Assembly (NCBI GenBank): GCA_002633005.1
Contig: NMRA01000036.1
Span: 1,352,139 to 1,416,138, forward strand
Reading direction: 5' to 3'
Source of the DNA: Phoronis australis
Lineage: Eukaryota > Phoronida > Phoronidae
Length of the DNA stretch: 64,000 nt
In this document: positions 1 through 11,059 of the stretch, piece after piece
Layout: each line of letters begins with the position of its first letter
Numbering within the stretch: position 1 is the stretch's first letter
Translations under genes and position numbers: made by a program
The notes under the pieces: generated by a model
Databases searched by the model: none
Told to the model about the DNA's origin: nothing
Seen by the model: the letters and a program-made list of their open reading frames with translations, nothing else

Positions 1-97
1 GACTTTTGTATTTAAGTTTTCCGTTATACCGTTATTATTACCTATATTTTGTCATAGTCTAACCTTGTTATTGCCCAGGTTTTGCTTCCTCGGATGG

Positions 98-270
98 GCG
101 ATGTCAACATTCCCATGCTGCCATTATGAAGTTTTCTTCATGCCCATCTTGCAGAGTCTCATTTAGTTTTATCTAGTTACGTCATAATAAATGACATTAT
201 TCGCAATCTTCCTCTTGTTTTACTCTGCAACATAGCTTGTGGCGTACCCCGGGCAAAATAGATTGCAATA
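98..270 (+). repeat. Direct repeat, copy 1
   Basis: A segment of roughly 130-170 bp that recurs in the same orientation about 571 bp downstream. The two copies agree almost base for base from the TGCCCATCTTGCAGAGTC block through GTGGCGTACCCCGG and AAAATAGATTGC. The pair may be the remains of a long terminal repeat or of a tandem repeat with a 571-bp period. I see no primer-binding site or coding sequence that would settle it. Confidence 0.75.
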
Positions 271-668
271 AATTTAATGTAACTTGTTAATTGCATTTAT
301 CGTCATTATTTTGACATTTGTTTCTTTATTTTGATATCAACCCTTACGGTTTATTTTTTATTACTCACCTCTATTTATAGCCCCGGGGGCCTACTTTTGT
401 ATTCATACATTTCTCTATGCGACACCTGATTGGTCGCCCATATTTCCTTTGTTCAGTTGAACGTGGTCTAGCTCATTCAGCCACCTACCTCGTAATCTAC
501 AAGACCTACGTTCGTTCTCTGCATTTTTCCCATCCCCCATCACGGGTGTCTGTTCCACTTTTCTCTTTTGCCAATATACACTACCTGTATGGTATTTTCA
601 ATTTTTGTTTTCATGTTCTGTAATTTTTATTTAGGCCCTTTAGGCAGTTCTTTTGTTTTGGTTCTTTA

Positions 669-841
669 TTCCAGGGCTATTCATTGTACACGCCGATGGG
701 CGTTTTCTCCATGCCCATCTTGCAGAGTCTTATTTAGTTTTATATAGTTACGTCATAATAAATGACATTATTCGCAATCCTCCTCTTGTTTTACTATGCA
801 ACATAGCTCGTGGCGTACCCCGGACAAAATAGATTGCGTTA
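669..841 (+). repeat. Direct repeat, copy 2
   Basis: Second copy of the segment at 98-270. Differences are scattered single bases, for example CCCCGG followed by A instead of G, and TATATAG instead of TATCTAG. The sequence between the two copies has no recognisable coding content. Confidence 0.75.
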
Positions 842-2079
842 AAAAATGTCAGACTTATACACTGTATGGTAAACGAATAAGATGAAAAATAGTGTTGTGT
901 CATATTGTATTGACTGCAGTCTATATCCAAGTCAAACTGTGACAGTGTCTTGTGTTCACAGATAGATCAATTAACATTTGCTGCCATTGCAAGACCAGTG
1001 ACCTCAAGACAATGGATTGGGTGGCCCCTCGAAGTCTGGTGTCAAAGTTGTGCACGCCTTGTTCTTCTCTCAAGCGTCTGATAATTATGAACGCCAGTGG
1101 CAATGAAGTATAGACCTTTCATAGCCCTTGACTTTTTACTTCTTTAATTTCTTACTAAAAACTTGTGTAGCCTGCACATGTAAAAGATTGTGAAAAGTTA
1201 GAATATAAGTGAACACTAAAACACTAAAAGCAAAGATACAGTGCAAAATCAACCACCACATTGGGTACAAGTAATAATGGCGATGCTAAGTAAGGAGCAG
1301 CCCGGGGGTGACATAAAATTAGTTGAAATAACCCTCCCCACTGAATGAATACTAGGATAAACAAGTGTGAGAGGCTGCAAGTTAGAAAGATGATGCAATA
1401 ACTAATGAACATATGACCATTTGACTCTTGGTATAAATAACTCTTGATGGCCATTGTAAAACACCTTATTGTTTACAAAGATCCCAGAGCTCTAAGACAG
1501 AAAATTGAACCCATGGTAACGTGATTATGTCCCAAGTTGTACTCAGCCGCCGTTGCAAGAATATACAGCTACAACACAACTGGTTTATCAAGCTCAAACA
1601 AGGTTCATTCTAACATCGTCTACCATTAAGCAATGAGAAAGCAACATTTAGAGACGATGGAGTTGCATTGTTGTGGATATAAAACCCTGTTCTATCCATG
1701 CAACTTGACTTACAAGTATAAAATCGATCTAGACATTTTCTTATTCAGATGAGAAATAATTTTTGGTCTTGCAAAGAAGTGGCAGTGGATTATGGTTTAG
1801 ACGATGTCAGGGGAATGAAATAGCATACTGTGACAAGTCCACATACAGAGACTGTCTCAAGTAGTTACCAATTGCTTGATATTTTCATGCCCAGAAATCA
1901 CCTCTATTTTTATCAAGGAAGAGTTTGAGATCAATTTCATACCAAGGTTACTTGGTCTAAATGAAAGGTTGGTTTTCATGGCAGAAGGCAAGTTTATAAT
2001 TATTTACTTTAAATTCCATTAGAGCATAGAGTCTCTGCAAGTGCAGACACAAACCTTTAATGCAGATTGTGAGGATGAC
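842..2079. other. Uncharacterised stretch
   Basis: AT-rich sequence with only short chance reading frames. Nothing recognised on either strand up to the LINE fragment that follows. Confidence 0.5.
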
Positions 2080-2797
2080 ACTACAAGACTGTCCGCAGGC
2101 AGAACCTTTTCTGAAATCCAGAGAAAAGTTATCCTTAAATATGTCAAAAACTAAAACTCTTCTGTTTGGCACGTCCCAAAGACTTAGAAACCAAAACCCT
2201 TTCATTGAGTATGGATAGAAATCCATTAACGTGAGTTCCTTTAAATGTTTGGAATCAATACATGATGAAAATATTGAATTCTGTCACCACGTTGGTTATA
2301 TCTCGAAAAAGGTGTCTCAGAAAATTGGCATATTGAAACACATCAGCAAATTTGTGAACAGAGTAATACTGAAAACCCTTTTCAATGCAATCATTCAACA
2401 TCACCTAGATTGTTGCCTCCCGGTGTGGGGCGTTGCATCACACAAGGATATGAAAACCATCAGGTGATCCAAAGTAGGGATGCCCGGATTATTCTGGGAG
2501 CTGGTGTGAGAGATATTAAAATTTAAAACCTTCATATGGAGACTGGGATAATGTAAATACACGCAAGGCATAACTTTGGTTGTTGTATGTACAAATGTTT
2601 TAGACGCCTTGTCCTAAAATACGTAAGTGCTAAGTTTACGATGACTGCAATGGCCAATCTTTCAAAAACCAGAAACGAAACTGGAAAAAAGTATTTTCTT
2701 ACAGGGGGGACTCATTTATAGAACACTTTCCCTCCGATGCCAAATCTGCATCATCCTTGAAAAGTTTTAAAAGAATTATAAGAAATCAATTCAACTA
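2080..2797 (+). pseudogene. Decayed non-LTR retrotransposon (CR1/L2/jockey-like) reverse transcriptase C-terminus
   Basis: Translated with frame changes and a few stops, this stretch follows the thumb and C-terminal part of a CR1/L2/jockey-type LINE reverse transcriptase. In order it reads LSLNMSKTKTLLFGT, then GYISKKVSQKIGILK, then HHLDCCLPVWG, then ARIILGAG, then a final block ending SDAKSASSLKSFKRI and a natural stop near 2797. These match the usual order of the family (VN-x-x-KT, YLGV region, LPxWG, SLxSFKxxL). The longest uninterrupted piece is 2231-2467 (78 residues). The endonuclease, the palm with the YADD box and the 5' part are absent, as expected for a 5'-truncated copy. Decay is heavy, so it is not functional. 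It is a different lineage from the LINE at 55-59.5 kb. Confidence 0.8.
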
Positions 2798-2878
2798 AAT
2801 ATATATGTGCTCTGTGTAGCAAATGTGCAATCAACATCCCCAGACCAGACTATATTCTTATTCATTTCTTATAAATAA

Positions 2879-2881
<3 letters not shown>

Positions 2882-2932
<51 letters not shown>
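2882..2932 (+). repeat. (AT)n microsatellite
   Basis: An almost pure AT dinucleotide run of about 50 bp. It lies just downstream of the 3' end of the LINE fragment, and may have grown from that element's AT-rich tail (inference). Confidence 0.95.
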
Positions 2933-2936
<4 letters not shown>

Positions 2937-2996
2937 GTATGTCTGTAGTGTGTGTATGTGGTTATGTATATGTGTGTATGAATGTATAGGCCCACA

Positions 2997-2999
<3 letters not shown>

Positions 3000-3049
<50 letters not shown>

Positions 3050-3052
3050 GTC
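3000..3052 (+). repeat. (TG)n microsatellite
   Basis: A TG dinucleotide run of about 50 bp with one interruption (TGCGTG) near its end. Long frames encoding His/Thr or Cys/Val repeats across it are artefacts of the repeat. Confidence 0.95.
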
Positions 3053-3099
3053 TATATGTGTATATATGTTCAACTGGACATCAAGTCAGAGTAAAAATA

Positions 3100-3650
3100 T
3101 CACACTGGTATCATTGAAGTAGGGGTTACACAAACTTAATATCAATAACTCAAATTAATTACTGTTTCATGTTTTTCAATATGCATTTTAACGTTTTAAT
3201 ATGGAACACGCATCTGAAAAGTTCACTCATTGGTCAGCCGCTTGGCTGTTTTCGCAAACTTCGAAGGAAATGTCTTAGTGCAAGCAGTTTTTTATTAAAA
3301 AGCTCACTACAGGGGTTTTGTTTTGGTAAACTCAGATATAAACGCCTTGCTATACGTATTTTGTGTGAAAAATCGCTGTGTAGGGTGGGTTTTTGGTGAA
3401 CGGTGGTGGAGGTGATGCGTCGTTGGAATCACGGACACCCTGGAATATTGGAAACCCCATTTTGTACAACCTATTTTCGAAATCCTGAGTGAAGTCCTGA
3501 ATACAATTTGATTATACTTTAAACAAGGCACGTTAAAATACTTTAAACGAAACACTGACACCTTTGCCGTGTTAGGATTGCGATTTGTGATTTGAATAAA
3601 ATGTGAAATGTCACTCCATGAGATATTAAGGAAAATAAACGGAACAATAC
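3100..3650. other. Uncharacterised stretch (possible further exons of the minus-strand gene)
   Basis: No recognised protein. If the minus-strand gene model at 3651-5038 is right, its next exon should lie here. Acceptor-like sites exist, but I could not choose one with support. Confidence 0.3.
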
Positions 3651-3726
3651 CTCAAGATTTCTTCAAGCGATCTGCCTCTATGACCAGTCTGGTAGTCGTC
3701 ACAAGAAGTTTGTATAGGGGGTTCAC
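3651..3726 (-). CDS. Candidate third exon of an unnamed spliced gene
   Basis: On the minus strand this 76-bp segment follows an acceptor (TGGTTTAG then GTGAACC) and ends at a donor (TTGAG then GTATTG). Joined to the exon at 4028-4104 it stays open, giving a peptide with DDYQTGHRGRSLEEIL, which looks like ordinary globular protein. A possible 40-bp cassette around 3860-3900 would introduce a stop when joined to this exon, so I left it out. No family recognised. Treat as a gene model resting on splice signals and an open frame only. Confidence 0.35.
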
Positions 3727-4027
3727 CTAAACCATTCATTCTAAAAGTACAGATGACGAAGAAGGGTTTAAACACTACAATTTGACCAGGAGCAATCAAA
3801 AGATTTTTAAAGACGTACTTTAAGTCAATTTGTCATACCTTCACGCCTAAAACAACATTGATTTACCAGTAGGTAAAATTTATAGCTGGGACAGGATCAT
3901 TCCAACCTGACAACAACATAAGAGATTTATAATGTAACATTAATATTACATTAGGACCCATAGCCTAATCTCTGTATTCGATACACAACTCAAACACTGA
4001 GCAATTCCATGACACGAGCAAACTTAC

Positions 4028-4104
4028 AGATTTGTACTCCATGCCACTTGATTGGCAAGTTTTCTGAGGCTTTGGGTTCATGTAATGTGCTTTGAACATG
4101 CGGT
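4028..4104 (-). CDS. Candidate second exon of an unnamed spliced gene
   Basis: A 77-bp minus-strand segment with a pyrimidine-rich acceptor (TTGTTTCCAG) and a perfect donor (ATCT then GTAAGT). The phase fits the upstream exon exactly: the last two bases AA of exon 1 join the first base A here to restore a lysine codon. The joined reading continues without a stop as MDKPHVQSTLHEPKASENL. Matching splice consensus at both ends with a preserved frame is unlikely by chance for such a short segment. The function is unknown. Confidence 0.45.
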
Positions 4105-4741
4105 CTGGAAACAAGTAATCATTTTGTCCTAACCCGCACAGTCTAAGATGGAAATACACAGAACAACTGGCTACCAATATCTGAATAAGCTTTAGTTTGT
4201 TACAGTTATTATTTTTTAAAACTTAATGAAAAAACAGAGATAAACTCAATGGGCATTTCAAGGTGCTCAGTATTCTCGAAACTGGAAAAATAAATCAAAA
4301 CTAATTTAGATATTCTAAAGTATAGCCATGTTAACTGAGACTCACCACCCACTGGACTAAGACCAACAGGGGTATGAGCTTTCTAATAGGGCTATTGGCA
4401 TGACCAGGTAAGAGACACTTGGCAGCGTATCCCTAACACGTCCTACAAACTTCTCCCGCCCCCCACAGAACAATTCTTTACACCAATTACTAAGCTATTT
4501 TGCTTGCTAAAATCAATCTAACACTCGCAGGTGTAATTTACTAACCTAGGCCAGTCAGTGTGAATCATTAAGCGGGAGTAAACCCGTGGCAACAAATCGC
4601 AGGACAAAAACTGAACAGCTGATCAAATTTTCTCTTTTCGAAATGACTACGCTCTGACGTATGCCGACTGTGTTCAGTTACCCAGTGAATACACTAAGCG
4701 TGTAATACGAGTTACCGCACATTTTACAAACACCACACTTA

Positions 4742-5038
4742 CTTGTCCATCAAGAACCTTGCAAAATCTTGATGAGTTACAACAATCATTCTTGCCGTCA
4801 CTGTCCCCCACCTTTCGACCGAGTCGTTTAGATACACGGATTGTTGGAAATGCCGCTTTTCGTGCTGCCTAACTCGTCGTTTTTCAGAATCTCGCAGAGC
4901 AGGACGACTGCATTTCACCGTCGGACGTGCACTGCCAATTTTCTCCATTTGCATTACTGTTGAACTCTGTAGCTGCGCTTGCGTTGTTGTAGTATGTTTT
5001 GTACTGTAATGACTATCCCTTTTATTCGTTGTAAACAT
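4742..5038 (-). CDS. Candidate first coding exon of an unnamed spliced gene
   Basis: Minus-strand frame from an ATG at 5038. It runs through a basic stretch (about residues 45-65, rich in Arg, Lys and His) into HFQQSVYLNDSVERW and ends FARFLMD at a consensus donor, AA then GTAAGT, at 4741. From memory, basic N-termini followed by a V-Y-L-N-x-S-V-x-R-W-like block occur in uncharacterised invertebrate proteins, but I cannot name a family. The next exon at 4028-4104 continues the frame. The codon use and composition differ from the surrounding AT-rich DNA. It is the best candidate in the window for a host gene, though it could be an unfamiliar transposon gene. Confidence 0.5.
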
Positions 5039-5039
5039 T

Positions 5040-6654
5040 TCATTCGTTTATAGTATTAAAACTGTTTTTGGCAATTTTATCACGTGTTCAAAATTAATAA
5101 TTTTTGAACTTGATGTCATGCTAAAAGCGGCTTAAAACGGCGTTCAGATTTTTTGACTAAAACTTGTACCATAGGCGAAAGGCATAGCCCCAAATTTACC
5201 CTGATTCATCAATTTTTGTTTTTGTGTTCATAAAATGTGGCATAAAATCAAACTTGTATACCAACCACTCACTGACGATAGCATGCATGCTTGAAGCGGT
5301 GTATCCTACCTTTGCATGTCAACATAATGCTTGAAAAGTGGGGGCGTAACTATATTATTTCGTTTAGAATACCTCAGAATTGGCGGAATGCATGAGCAAA
5401 AATGTTTATGTATGTGTATCCTTGCTATAAAAATCTTCCGTCTCTCGTGACCAGTGTATGCTGCAATTATCCCCCACCAACTGCACGAATTGGTTGTATG
5501 AAAATGTCACTGCCAGTCAGCAACCGTGTGGAACGAGTTTCTAGTAAGTTGTCATGGTGCTACACAAGCTTGTCTTTTGCACATACTTTTTGAGAAAAAC
5601 TCAAGCAGAAGTAAACTTGAAAACTTGTTTTGACCACTACAGCATATGACGATGCAGAGCGGGAAATCCACTCTTACAACGGGCGCGCACCCTTACCACA
5701 CAGTGCATTTATAAAAATCTTACAACGAACGAAAAATTCATACCACGAAAAAAACTCCCAGCCCCAGGCTCAAAAACCATCGTAGCACGAACGAACAGTT
5801 TTTGCGTTGTATGGTAAGGATGCTCGTCAGTGTTTAAGAGGCATGTAACGCAAAAACAGTTGAGGACCCTCTTGGAAAGCAGTGCTGTCATTAAAAAGGC
5901 CATCCTCATTTTAAATATTACAATAAATAATGAGAAAATAACATAAAGTAGCTATTGAACGTTTGTTCTAGTGCCAGAGAACCACTTTGTTTTTTGCGTT
6001 CTATGACAATTTATGAGTGAGTCTGCACTCCTGGTATAGGAAGACGAAACTGCTCTGCATTACCGCTTTAACGATCTATGCTTGGACACGCTTGAATCTG
6101 GTGGCCGTTCGCGTGAACTACTACCGCTGCAAGATGAGGAATATCAGATTTAAACAAAAGAGTATTTTTATCTGCTAATTAGGAATGGTTGCCCTTTTTG
6201 AAGAAATTCCAATCTTTTAGCTGGAACTTTCCCCTGACACATCCTACTAGCACAGAGCACGTGTGTCTGCGAAGTTTAGGGTACAGTACTTCGTCGAATA
6301 ATGATGAAAGGGCATAGGAAACGTCAGGTTTCAATGAGTAGTGACTTGTTAGGGTGTTGCCTCACATACTTTTGTCTTACAAAACTGAGTAGCCCATTTA
6401 AATAATTGAATGAAGTACATTTTGGAGAATGGAAGGGAAGTTTTGTTCTTGAACAACTTTTTGGCAGCTCAAAGGTGTGTACCGCACGCTGGCTCTGTTT
6501 TGTTAGGCTTGTGGGCTTCCCACCGTGTGATACATTCACGCTCTCTGCATGTATGCCCCTCTTCCTGATGCCACTGTGTATTTCACTGTTTGATTCACTC
6601 ATTGCCTGGTGATGAAACATAAGACCTCGAAATAAAACTAGTTTTTAACTAGTT
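5040..6654. other. Uncharacterised stretch (upstream of the candidate gene)
   Basis: If the minus-strand gene is real, the first few hundred bases here hold its promoter. I see no clear TATA box or other decisive signal. Short frames in the remainder look like chance. Confidence 0.4.
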
Positions 6655-7364
6655 TTTCTCACGTGACCTGGAATGTGTTACTACACGACTGCTTAATAAC
6701 AGCGAGTACGTAATTTTTCTGATATTACATGGGCGAATCACAAAGTAGTGCAAAGTAGAAAACCATGTGCCTTATATTTTATAGTCTTCAAAACACTATA
6801 CAACCAAACGCGCGCCAACCAAACAAGGTGGGAATTCCGAGAAAGTGACAAGGTTATGATTGACAAAGCGGGTGTCGCAACTGTACGTACTTCCAGTCGG
6901 ATCGTACAAATAACTTTTTACACGGAACCATCTCCGGTAGCGAATTCCATATCCGCGTTCATTCAAACGGAAACGCGGCGAGACTGTCTAGCTGTGTCGT
7001 GTCAAGGTCAATTCAGTGCTCACGCACGGGGAAGCCTTGCTAACTTGTTATTTATAAACATTTTATAAGTCTTAATATAACCACTTCAAAGACTATTTAT
7101 TAGATTCTATCTTAAATATTGATACGAAAGCTGGATGCAATTTACAACTGTTAAGCTTAAAATAAAACTATTAACAAAAAGAAACTGAATTAGTTTACAT
7201 TGCGCAAGCGTGTTTTTACAAACATTGCGTCATGTGGTTGAAAGTTTTAGACAAGTCGAGTTTTCGGCAAAAATATCGTTTTTACAGTTTATGTGAGAAA
7301 ACAAATCTTACACTCATCTCTGGTTGATGACATGGACAAAACTTCTTGGAAATTTCGTCAAAAA
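6655..7364 (+). repeat. Dispersed 0.65-0.7 kb repeat, copy 1 (with open frame)
   Basis: This block is colinear with 28616-29261. Both start TTTCTCAC-G/A-TGAC and end CTTGGAAATTTCGTCAAAA. The most conserved part, about 6720-7060, is GC-richer than its surroundings. It carries an open frame here (6748-7068, 106 residues) and in the second copy (28624-28968, 114 residues). Shared protein blocks include ALYFIVFKTL, NSIS-x-FIQTETRR and GQFSAHARGSLA. The frame could encode a small unknown protein, or may simply be free of stops in both copies because they are young duplicates. No terminal inverted repeats or target duplications were found. Confidence 0.8.
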
Positions 7365-8535
7365 CCATCGGAAGCCTGCAAGAGGTTTTGCCCATGTCAG
7401 AAACTTGAGACGAGTGTAGGATTCTCTATGTCTGTTATGACTCTCGGTGTTTTGTTACAGAGCTACACCCCCAGAAGAAAAGAGATTGTTCCGACATAAA
7501 CGAGCGATTTTGTATTAAGCTGTCAAACAAAAAGTCCAGTCGTGTTTTCAACGAAATATGCTATTTAGAAACTTTCAAAACGAAAATTTTAAAATACTAT
7601 TGTCACCCCCAATGCGTTTATGATGGTCTCATTATCAAGAGAACGATAGGTTCAGCAGCCTAAGGCGATTTAATAAGCGACAACAACATAGTATCTTTGA
7701 AGTGAACCGGCAGATTCTGTGGTGCGCAAACCGGTCCAGTTGCCCAATTGATGTAGGATTCTTTTCACGAGGAAAACCAACAAATCCGTATTTTTTTCGC
7801 AACTTTAGCTTCGGAAAAGTTATCACTGTGTTCTACACTCAGTGCATAAGAATGATCAGCCGTGTCAAAACAATTATTAAGCTTGGTCTAAAACATCGAT
7901 TTACTGAAAGTTCATCCCATGCCGTTGAGACCAGATTCATAACAACAGTCGTTGAGACCAGATTGACAATTGCAATTGACGTGAATGGAAAATCAGCGCT
8001 GGAAAAAGCCTTTTTAAATGTAATTAGGCCTACTTAGGATGTAATGGAATGAGCAATCTCAGGGGAACATTTCTTATCGCAGCAAGCAGATGAGGCTAAC
8101 GTTTATTGAATTAAGCACTATTGATAAATGGAGCGTTGTTTAATTATTTACAGCAGAGATATAAAGCCATGAGTGAAAGGAAGCGAGATGCTGTCCTTAT
8201 TGGAATGTGGGATGCTACAGCTTAGGGCAAACTGCTAAGTATATTTCACGTCACTCGGCGTTCAAAAATGTCTTGCATCCAGTGCTTCATTTATCAGCCT
8301 ATCCAGTGTAACAGGTGCTAACAAAACATGTGATGGGACTTATTAAAACTGCAGCAACCCCTAGTGTATTTACGATACCACGACCTCTCAACGTTCTTAG
8401 AAGATTGAGCAAGGGTATCTGATGCAATCATGTTGGGCACAAAGTTAATATTTTTCTTGGTAGACGGCGATTTGAGCCTGGTATTCCTGGAGCCAGGGGC
8501 TGAACCTGTTATGTCGAATAATTTTTTTTCTTTGG
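7365..8535. other. Uncharacterised stretch
   Basis: No recognised coding sequence. The frame at 7702-8037 has no family resemblance that I can see. Confidence 0.4.
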
Positions 8536-8539
8536 TGTT

Positions 8540-8945
8540 TCATGTGTCGCCATTATGCAAAATCATATTTTTGCTTATGCAAATTAAGGCGACGATTTTT
8601 TCAAATTTTCCTCGTGCTTATAGCTACCGTACCAAGCAACACATGTGACCTATCACGCTGTTTATTTGCAGCTATATTCTTATAGTCAATTATTTTATTG
8701 AAATCAGTTTGCATGTTGCTGCATAATTAATGCAAATTAAGGCAGCTATTGTTCAAAATTCTACTTGTACTTAGAGCTGCTGTACCAAGCACCACAGGAA
8801 AACTTTCGTGATATTTGAGCCTATGTTCCTATGGTCAATTAGGTAAATGAAATCAGTTTGCAAGTTGTATGATAAATTTGCATAATTTATGCAAATAAAA
8901 GGGGCCATTATTAAAATTCTGTTTCTGGTCTTAATTTTCTTATGG
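8540..8945 (-). repeat. Octamer-rich terminal repeat block, inverted copy
   Basis: Degenerate repeats of about 150 bp that read, on the minus strand, like the plus-strand block at 10010-10960. Shared landmarks are ATGCAAAT, ACTTGCAAAC-x-GATTTCATT, TTGACCAT-AGGAACAT, CTTGGTAC and AGTAGAATTTTGAA. With the plus-oriented block on the other side of the decayed coding region (9240-9960), it gives that element inverted terminal arms built of tandem units. Confidence 0.7.
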
Positions 8946-9239
8946 GGGCACTGCACATAGATTATTTTCATATTGGTACAAATGAATTTGATGTAGTATC
9001 ATAACATCAAGAGTATAAATAATTTGTAACATTAAAATTCTAGTTTTATCTGATACCCAGGGTAGATATAGTAGATGACCATATTGTTTAATTGCATGTA
9101 CTCAGGACAATAACCTATATGTATCGAATAAGGCAAAATCACAATATGTTTTAAATGGTAATTCAACACTCAGATGGTTAGCACACTAAAATGTAACGTG
9201 CCTAAAGTATTGTGCTGTGTAGAAAATTGACGCTGCAAC

Positions 9240-9705
9240 TACTGAATTACATGGAGTCGGACCGTTACAGCCACCTAATCATCTCCAGTTGGCAATAGGG
9301 TCGAGTTGGACACCATCCAGAAGTATAGATGGTGAGAACAAATTGTTTATGGCATCTTTCTTCCATCCATAGCCCTCTGGATCTAGTGATGGTGACGTTC
9401 CACTACGTGGAATCTGTTTACATTCTCTGAGAATGCCTCTGTTGTCGGTGACAGAGTACATAGTTTGGGGGGTGGGAGTATATCCTTTGCTGTTTTTTTC
9501 CCCATACTAGTAATCTGGTACCTGACATCTTCCTGATTATCTTCATTCCATTAAATACACACATACATTTAGTGACCAGTTTTAAGACATTTGAAATCAT
9601 GGTTGTGGCATTTAAAGATGTTTCTTGTAATAGTAATGCCCACAAAGCACAGATACTTTTGTGTCACAACTGAAAATTTTCTAAATTTAAACGCAAATTT
9701 CACGT
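9240..9705 (-). pseudogene. C-terminus of a decayed transposon protein (copy A)
   Basis: Minus-strand reading, with frame changes, gives LVTKCMCVFNGMK, then KMSGTRLLVWGKKQ, then a short gap, then SLDPEGYGWKKDAINN, then SPSILLDGV, then LEMIRWL. I recognise this order from a widespread invertebrate transposon-associated protein. That protein has an EEAD-to-DDTD nuclease-like core and ends with a Tyr-Gly-Trp block followed by a Cys-rich tail. The same text recurs at 38.0-39.1 kb, better preserved, with its central part at 43.0-43.8 kb. Several stops and shifts make it non-functional. The transposon superfamily is not certain; Academ-like is a guess. Confidence 0.6.
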
Positions 9706-10010
9706 CCTGCTGTACAATAAAGGAGCCGGCTTCTTCGTGGGATGTCTTCAGATAATACCTACTACAAATGTCCTTGTACTATAGTAGAGGGACAGGGATC
9801 TTCATCAGTGATTACCCACTTGAGTTCTTTACCTACAGCCAGCCTTTCTTGAAGTCTGACTCGGATAACATTGCCTATCCAATGTTTATTGTTCCATGTA
9901 CATTAACTGTTGGATTAGCAATCCTGTCACTGCTACTGTTCACTATTGCGTCTTTAGGATAAATCTTGGGATCCAATAGACCGATGCTGGTGGCCTCATT
10001 TCAGCATCAT
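9706..10010 (-). pseudogene. Internally deleted upstream part of the same transposon (copy A)
   Basis: Matches 43140-43270 and then 43900-44060 in order, so about 0.6 kb present in the other copy is missing here. Landmarks are GCCGGCTTCTTCGTG and ATGTACATT-x2-CTGTTGGA. No usable frame remains. Confidence 0.55.
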
Positions 10011-10975
10011 TCACCCAGGTCATTAAACTAATCTGCGTTTTTGTCTATGGTCTGTGAGAGCATAGGACAATAGGCAAGGTTTCAAACTGCTGAGCACTCA
10101 CTACATAAACTATTTTCTTACTTCATTTTAAAAACGAGATTCTGCAAATTTATCATGCTACAAAACCTGCAAACAGATTTCATTAGATTCATTGACCACA
10201 GAAATATGGGTGCAGATATTAATAACTAACGTCTTCTGTCTGATGCAGCAGTTATAAACACAAGTAGAGTTTTTGAATATGGTAGCTGAAGTCTATGTAA
10301 ATTATCAATAATGCAAATTTTTGATGGCCATGAAAACATTAGATATAGTATAAAAATACTCAAAAATGTAATGTCTGTAAGGAAATTACGAGCAGAAACA
10401 GCATTTCGAATACTTACCTTTCATGTGTATAATTCATGCAAATTTATCAAGGAACAACTTGCAAACGGATTTCATTAAATTAACTGACCTCAGAAAATTG
10501 AGTGAAGACGTTAAAATAGTTTTCCTGGGGGGTTGTGCCTGCAATAAGCAAAAGTAGAATTTTGAATAATGAGGAAGTATCCACCTACAAATGAGCTCCA
10601 TTAACTTCACTGACAATGGAAGTAACCTGTTATAAACAAAAACTATTTTTGAATAATGTTGGCCTTAACTTGCATTAATGATACAAATTTATCGTGCACC
10701 GACTTGCAAACTGAATTCATTAAACTAATTGACCATAGGAACATCGGTGAACGTATCATGATAGTTCACCTGTGGTAAAATTATGAATAATGGCGGCCTT
10801 AATTTCATATTTTATGCAAATTGACGGTGTATCAACTCAAAAACTCTCACTATTAAATTCGTTGACCATTGAAACATGGGTGAAAGCAATAAAATAATCT
10901 GTCTGTATTGCTTAGTAAGGAAATTATAAGAAAAAATAGAGTTTTGCATAGTGGCGGCCTTAAGTTGTATATTTA
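10010..10975 (+). repeat. Octamer-rich terminal repeat block, plus orientation
   Basis: Four to five degenerate units. Each carries ATGCAAATT or a near match, then CTTGCAAAC, ATTCATTAAA, TTGACCA-AGGAAACAT, AGTAGAATTTTGAATAATG and GCGGCCTTAA. They recur at 36.15-36.44, 44.16-44.48 and 49.08-49.35 kb. The block closes with ATTTAAAAATG and a GAACGGTCAC motif at about 10,995, also present after the copies at 36.44 and 49.38 kb, which marks one end of the family. Confidence 0.75.
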
Positions 10976-11059
10976 AAAATGTTCAAGGCTTTGCGAACGG
11001 TCACTCCCCAAAATCCCGATTAACTATGCCTAAGCTACGGGAAACAGCAAAAAAAAATT

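Noticed and set aside
2858-3117. Frames with long His-Thr, Ile-Tyr or Cys-Val runs on both strands
   Set aside because: Direct translations of the AT and TG microsatellites.
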